34,602 bases of DNA from CAZQRW01 sp964596115 (GTDB lineage: Bacteria; Hydrothermota; UBA3072; B12-G15): assembly GCA_964596115.1 (NCBI GenBank), contig CAZQRW010000018.1, forward strand, positions 1 through 34,602, in the 5' to 3' direction. Under the pieces are notes generated by a model, which saw nothing but the letters and a program-made list of their open reading frames with translations, had not been told where the DNA came from and ran no database searches. Of this stretch, positions 30,169 through 34,602 are shown piece by piece (the first letter of the stretch is position 1; the number at the start of each line of letters is the position of its first letter). The translations under genes and the position numbers were made by a program.

Positions 30169-33100
30169 TTATCTGATCAGAATTAACTTCCTTGTCCCCA
30201 GCCTGTTATCCCCTTTATTTATCTTTACAAAGTAAATGCCATTCATTAATTTCGTAATATCTATATCCATTCTATATCTTGACGCCATTGGTACCTGCCT
30301 TTTCATCTCCTTTACACACCTCCCCACAACATCATAAAACTTAATCGAGAGTACCCCAGGAGAGGATATGGAAAGATACACAGGAAGATTATTACCAGTT
30401 GTAATGGCATTCATCTTCAGGATTCTGTCCACTATAATGCCGGGCTCTCTTTTACCGCTTATGCCCTGGAATTTACCCCAATGGATGTCTTCCAATGGAG
30501 AACTGGGGTGTAAGGGGTCGCTGTGTGTTGCCCCCTCATAGTACTTTGTCATAAGATAATCGGCAATCTCCCTTGCCCCGGGCACATACCCCATACCATA
30601 CACGGAATCATATCCACCATTTAACCCTATACCTATGCCTGTTCCATAAACAAAGCACAATGTCTCACCATTGGCAATGTTAAATGGACCTATACTTAAT
30701 AAGAATCTATAGTCAAATACACCTGCATTTAAGTCAAAGGGGTGGGGCATAAACCTGTATCCCTGCATTGCCGGGTGTGTTCCATTCATAAAGTTATACA
30801 TATTTTCATCTGTGCCAGGGTCGCTATTCCAATCCCACCAGGCATGGATTGAAGGTCTCATCAGCCGTATGGTATCATTGTGCGGTCCGATATACACAGA
30901 ATCATTTTTTGTGGGCGGTGTATATATGAATGTCCCGAATATATATCCAGGTGATTTCCCACTATCCCCGGCATCCCACCCAGGTTCATCGGGGTTATCC
31001 CAGTCATACATCAAAGACATATTTCTCCAGACAAGTTCCGTATCACCGTAAATAGTATGCTCATCAGCATCATCACCAAAAAGGGTTGCCTGGTCGGGTA
31101 CACCATCTGGTATGGATAGGACAGTATCCCTCAGAATGGTATATTCATCCGTTGGAGCTGGAAAATGAGTAAATCCAAGCCACTCATTCCCCGTCCATCC
31201 ATCGTATAGAACAAGGTCATCTATATGAGGATCAGTTGGATCCGCCTCTGAGACATCTGCATCAAACTTGATTGCAAGATAAACGTTTTTCAAGGTGTCA
31301 TACCCCCCAACACCTGATTTTGTTTTGTCGTAAGAAACATAGAATTCGTATACCTTTGCATTTTTCAACAGGGGGTCAGTATGCCATCCAATGGAAACCT
31401 GTGTAACATTGATCCCGATCTTATATTGATTGTATGGGTATGAGTAAGGACCGTAATCATTGTATCGTGAGACAATATCCAGATCACCCTTTCCAGGACC
31501 CTTATATACCCAGGATGTTTCAGCAGGTCCCCATTCATAGCCAAGTGAATAATCCGCTGCAGTAACATAGGGATGGTTCCCTATTTTTGTTCCTAACCAC
31601 AGGTCACCCTCCCAGATGTAATAACTATGTGAATAGAATGGCCAATCATAGGATGGATTACCCGTATTACTTGCGTTGGGGTCACCAAAATCTCCGAAAT
31701 TTGATACTACAGTCCATAAATTACCCACATCATTTGGCACATAACTGAGTTGATTTGACGGAGGGAAAATGGTATCACTATAAGCTGCCGTATCTATAAG
31801 CATTTTTGATTCCATATCTGGTGATGTATATACAGCAGTAACTCCATAGATTATGGTTGTATCAATGGTGGCATTGGAATCTATATATGCGAGGGTAGTC
31901 AATCCTGTGGCAATCTGGGTAAATGATGTTTGATTTATTCCCTTTCTGTAGAGATTATAACCTGCAAAGGAAGCCTTTTGTGGTGAAAATCTGGACCACA
32001 TATCAGGCGAATACCATAATATATTTGCCTTATCTCCACTAAATTTGTATGCACGCATATATAATGGTGGTGGGAATTCTGTGGGATGGGCAACAATCGT
32101 ATCTGTGGGCCCGCTCTCACCATCGTTGTAAAGGGCGGTAACATAATAGTAGTATGTAGATTCATTCTGAACGCTTGTATCTATAAAATGTGAAGAGTCC
32201 GGGGTTTCTAATATATTGAAGACACCAGATGCACTTTCTGCCCTGAAGATGTTGAAATATAAAAAATATTTACTATGCTTTGAAACAGGCGGTGTATCCC
32301 ATCTCAATTCTACCTTATGATTCTGGTAATCGTGTAAAAGCTCAAGATTTGACGGGGGCTCAAATGTTCTTGGAGAGATGTCAAATTTAAAATCACATCT
32401 CTCAGACATAATCGGAAAAAATATATATAATGAATCGGTATGGTCAATATAGATGTGTGCTTCATTGTGAGAATCAACGGGTATTTCTTCTACTACTGTG
32501 TCACTTCCACATTTCATCAGCATAAGATAAGTCTCAATCCCCATATCCGAATTGAAGTATAAGGTGTCATTGGAGGATACTACATTACTGATATCAATCT
32601 GATAGCATGCAAGATAATAAGGATAATAAGAATATAAATAGGGCAAACCGTTGATAAACCTTGTATATAATCTTGTATTTGCATATTGGAAACCGTATGT
32701 AGATGGATTATCCCATTTTGACGAAACGAGAAATTTTTTCAGTACATCGTATCTCCTATCCGAATATCCATTCAATGCAAGTGTGGAATCGAGTCCTTCT
32801 AAGCCATTGTAGCTTGACTGCAGGAGGTCTCGAAGAAAATCATTGCCTCCATATTTTTCATAGAGGTAAAGGCCAAAGATAAATGCTGTAGCTTCGTTGG
32901 GATAAAGAAGATTTCTATCCACGTAATAATCTCCTGCAAAGTTCCCCTCACCTGTATATGTTACATAGGCTCCATACTGTTCCAGAACCTTCTTTATCCA
33001 GTCTTCTTCATCAGGATCATAATAATAATGTATCATATCTACGGTAGAAGCAGAGAGGGATTTTTTTGCATTTCCAAGAGAGGAAAGCAGGGGGAAATCT

Positions 33101-34407
33101 GTATATATAATCTCTGCCCTGTTGGAGTGTTCATTTGAGGTATCCTCATCTGCAGGATTGAAGAAAGAATAACACCAGTTCTCCAGTCCGGCGGGTGTAA
33201 GGTCTTCAATGTCGTATAACAATACCTTTATTTTTCCATCATTATTAACATCGGGAAGATTGCCTAGCCTATTTTTTAACATATCAATAATCCCCGTATC
33301 AGGTACAGGAGGTGTTTTTTCAGTAAGCCATACAAAAACAGAATCTATATTTTCCTGTGATGGTTCAATTTGAATCCCATTAATTTTTTTCTCCCAGTCT
33401 CCTTGACTGTAACTGACAAATGGTCCATTGGGTGTTAGTATAACAACCGTATCCGGGTTTACTGAAGCAATGCCTTTGATCTGGTAGATATATGGTTCTG
33501 GACCAATCTCTGCAAGATTTCTATTGATACTTAAAAAAATACTACCACCATTATTGGATTGGTATATCCCCTGATTATTCCCTGCAAAGACATAATTCTC
33601 ATTCTCAGACGGAACTGTAATCACAAGTATGGAATCATTAATATTAGAATTATTCCATGTATTGCCCCTGTTATTTGTATAGAACAGACCGGATGGAGTA
33701 CCAACCCAGATATTGCTATCTGTTTGCATTGATACAGCGATTGATATGATATTACTGTCAGGTAGGTTGGACGAGATGTTTATCAATGATGAATCAGGTC
33801 CTGACCAGAGGTATACACCCTTTGTGGTTGCAATAAACATAGAATCATCACCACCATTGCTCGAGGCAAGCCCTGTTATAAATCCATTTGAAGTATCATA
33901 AGGAATAGACTGCCAATGTATCCATCCTGCCATAGCCTTTGCATATATTCTTTTTCTGTTTGCAATATAATACTTTCTTTGTGTTATGGATGCAACATAA
34001 AAAGTAGGAGAGATAATACAGGAGATAAATCCTGAATCAGAAAAGTCATTGGGCCTCTGTATTACCCAGCTGGCTCCACTATTTGTACTCGTGTAAAGGT
34101 TATTATCTGTAATACCTGCGAAAATTTGACCGTTATTGTACGAGTACATATCGTTAAACTGCAAATAGTCGGATACCTGCCAGTTAAAGGAAGTATCAGA
34201 CCGCAAAACTGCTGAATCACTTGCAATGAAATAATAACCATCCCCTTGAATGAAATCGAAGTAGTTATTTATTGGTGCGATAGAATAAATCTGAACATTA
34301 GCACTATCGCGATTTAAAACAAAAGATTTTTGGTGGAAGATTTTGAATGCCCCTTGGTCTTGTATCCAGAAGTTGGAAGTAATTAAAGAGAAAAGAAGGA
34401 ATAACAT
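30169..34407 (-). CDS. Secreted multidomain T9SS cargo with pseudo-metallopeptidase domain
   Basis: Large exported protein. Signal at the start (MLFLLFSLITSNFW); residues about 45-340 have Asp-box/BNR-like propeller repeats (STNSGASWV, TNNRGNTWN, SNNGGSIF). Residues about 345-565 match a secreted zinc-metallopeptidase-like region (DVNNDGKIKVLLYDIED, DPDEEDW, FGLYLYEKYGGNDFLRDLLQ), but where such proteins carry HExxHxxH this has LSASTVDMIH (451-460), lacking the zinc ligands. Two fibronectin III-like domains follow (about 683-775 and 780-875), then an uncharacterised region from about 890 with NDVGNLWTVVSNFGDFGDPN and YYIWEGDLWLGTKIGN. The last 75 or so residues are a T9SS type A sorting domain (LSIKFYDVVGRCVKEMKRQV, MNGIYFVKINKGD, TRKLILIR). 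AAAGGAGG precedes the ATG. It is likely exported through SprA and attached to or released from the cell surface. Confidence 0.85.
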   Translation of the reverse strand: MLFLLFSLITSNFWIQDQGAFKIFHQKSFVLNRDSANVQIYSIAPINNYFDFIQGDGYYFIASDSAVLRSDTSFNWQVSDYLQFNDMYSYNNGQIFAGITDNNLYTSTNSGASWVIQRPNDFSDSGFISCIISPTFYVASITQRKYYIANRKRIYAKAMAGWIHWQSIPYDTSNGFITGLASSNGGDDSMFIATTKGVYLWSGPDSSLINISSNLPDSNIISIAVSMQTDSNIWVGTPSGLFYTNNRGNTWNNSNINDSILVITVPSENENYVFAGNNQGIYQSNNGGSIFLSINRNLAEIGPEPYIYQIKGIASVNPDTVVILTPNGPFVSYSQGDWEKKINGIQIEPSQENIDSVFVWLTEKTPPVPDTGIIDMLKNRLGNLPDVNNDGKIKVLLYDIEDLTPAGLENWCYSFFNPADEDTSNEHSNRAEIIYTDFPLLSSLGNAKKSLSASTVDMIHYYYDPDEEDWIKKVLEQYGAYVTYTGEGNFAGDYYVDRNLLYPNEATAFIFGLYLYEKYGGNDFLRDLLQSSYNGLEGLDSTLALNGYSDRRYDVLKKFLVSSKWDNPSTYGFQYANTRLYTRFINGLPYLYSYYPYYLACYQIDISNVVSSNDTLYFNSDMGIETYLMLMKCGSDTVVEEIPVDSHNEAHIYIDHTDSLYIFFPIMSERCDFKFDISPRTFEPPSNLELLHDYQNHKVELRWDTPPVSKHSKYFLYFNIFRAESASGVFNILETPDSSHFIDTSVQNESTYYYYVTALYNDGESGPTDTIVAHPTEFPPPLYMRAYKFSGDKANILWYSPDMWSRFSPQKASFAGYNLYRKGINQTSFTQIATGLTTLAYIDSNATIDTTIIYGVTAVYTSPDMESKMLIDTAAYSDTIFPPSNQLSYVPNDVGNLWTVVSNFGDFGDPNASNTGNPSYDWPFYSHSYYIWEGDLWLGTKIGNHPYVTAADYSLGYEWGPAETSWVYKGPGKGDLDIVSRYNDYGPYSYPYNQYKIGINVTQVSIGWHTDPLLKNAKVYEFYVSYDKTKSGVGGYDTLKNVYLAIKFDADVSEADPTDPHIDDLVLYDGWTGNEWLGFTHFPAPTDEYTILRDTVLSIPDGVPDQATLFGDDADEHTIYGDTELVWRNMSLMYDWDNPDEPGWDAGDSGKSPGYIFGTFIYTPPTKNDSVYIGPHNDTIRLMRPSIHAWWDWNSDPGTDENMYNFMNGTHPAMQGYRFMPHPFDLNAGVFDYRFLLSIGPFNIANGETLCFVYGTGIGIGLNGGYDSVYGMGYVPGAREIADYLMTKYYEGATHSDPLHPSSPLEDIHWGKFQGISGKREPGIIVDRILKMNAITTGNNLPVYLSISSPGVLSIKFYDVVGRCVKEMKRQVPMASRYRMDIDITKLMNGIYFVKINKGDNRLGTRKLILIR

Positions 34408-34443
34408 AATCGCCTCCTTTATAGGCTGTGACTAATATATTTT

Positions 34444-34471
34444 ATTTTAACTCAGGAAAATTTTTTGTCAA
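34444..34471 (-). promoter_or_regulatory. Promoter of the T9SS cargo gene
   Basis: Perfect TTGACA at 34471-34466, a 16-base spacer, and TAAAAT at 34449-34444. The predicted start is near 34437, about 30 bases before the ATG at 34407, with AAAGGAGG in the leader. The gene is therefore transcribed on its own rather than from the gene entering at the right edge. Confidence 0.75.
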
Positions 34472-34525
34472 GATTTATTTTTATGTGGTTGTTATCATAG
34501 GTATCGCAAAAGAATTCAATCCATC

Positions 34526-34600
34526 TTACCTTTTCCAGTGTCCTGCTTTATGTGTCATTATGAGTCCAGCCCTCCTGCACCTCTCAGGCGTGATAATCTC
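34526..34600 (-). CDS. Possible C-terminal end of a gene entering from the right edge
   Basis: On the minus strand a frame open from the window edge reads EIITPERCRRAGLIMTHKAG then HWKR and a stop (TAA at 34528-34526). It is basic and protein-like, and ends 55 bases before the cargo promoter. There are only 25 codons, with no recognised family, so it could be chance; a plus-strand frame in the same bases is also open. Confidence 0.3.
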   Translation of the reverse strand, partial: EIITPERCRRAGLIMTHKAGHWKR

Positions 34601-34602
34601 GT

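Noticed and set aside
1..34602. Insertion sequences, CRISPR arrays, prophage or defence genes.
   Set aside because: No transposase-, integrase-, Cas- or toxin-antitoxin-like frames, no inverted-repeat-bounded element and no regularly spaced direct repeats were seen.

Overview
This AT-rich window reads as one contiguous chromosomal piece of a Gram-negative-type (diderm) bacterium. It carries a SprA-like outer-membrane secretion translocon and a secreted protein with a type 9 secretion (T9SS) C-terminal sorting domain. It also has a pilMNOPQ type IV pilus operon, a BamD-like lipoprotein and several lipoproteins, together with a DivIVA-family protein. This mix, with very tight gene packing (mostly 1-30 base overlaps) and 16-17 base promoter spacers, suggests an uncultured lineage related to the FCB group, of the WOR-3/Stahlbacteria kind. 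That placement is inference from gene content; no phylogeny was run. No insertion sequence, CRISPR array, phage gene or ordinary tRNA was seen.

Layout, left to right. (1) 107-2395, plus strand: a strong promoter drives a glycosyltransferase and an overlapping GH130 mannoside phosphorylase/hydrolase. (2) 5952 down to 2455, minus strand: divIVA-like, purine nucleoside phosphorylase, TPR lipoprotein, bamD-like, nadD. nadD appears to start at a non-canonical AUU codon. (3) 6014-6402, minus: tmRNA (ssrA) with its own promoter. (4) 16366 down to 6419, minus: three parvulin-type (PpiC/SurA-like) isomerases, an S4-domain RNA-binding protein, pdxA and sprA, all overlapping or abutting. (5) 20823 down to 16437, minus: a consensus promoter, pilM-pilN-pilO-pilP-pilQ and an intrinsic terminator. 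(6) 29288 down to 20869, minus: proS-rimP-nusA-infB-ylxP-rbfA-nrnA-lpd, a translation/transcription-factor operon. Its RimP is reduced to the N-terminal domain. (7) 34471 down to 29317, minus: a 1412-residue T9SS cargo and an unrecognised 238-residue probable outer-membrane protein, each with its own promoter.

How the genes fit together: much of the window concerns the cell envelope. BamD would insert beta-barrels, the parvulin cassette could chaperone large outer-membrane proteins such as SprA, SprA would export T9SS cargo, and a cargo protein is encoded 18 kb away. The cargo contains what looks like a catalytically dead metallopeptidase domain. The rest is housekeeping: initiation and ribosome maturation, ribosome rescue, and NAD and pyridoxal phosphate synthesis.

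The points most worth a second look are the AUU-start nadD, the C-terminally truncated RimP whose poly-Arg tail is the nusA Shine-Dalgarno, the pseudo-metallopeptidase cargo, the parvulin-pdxA-sprA operon, and one good plus one weaker candidate for leaderless transcription.
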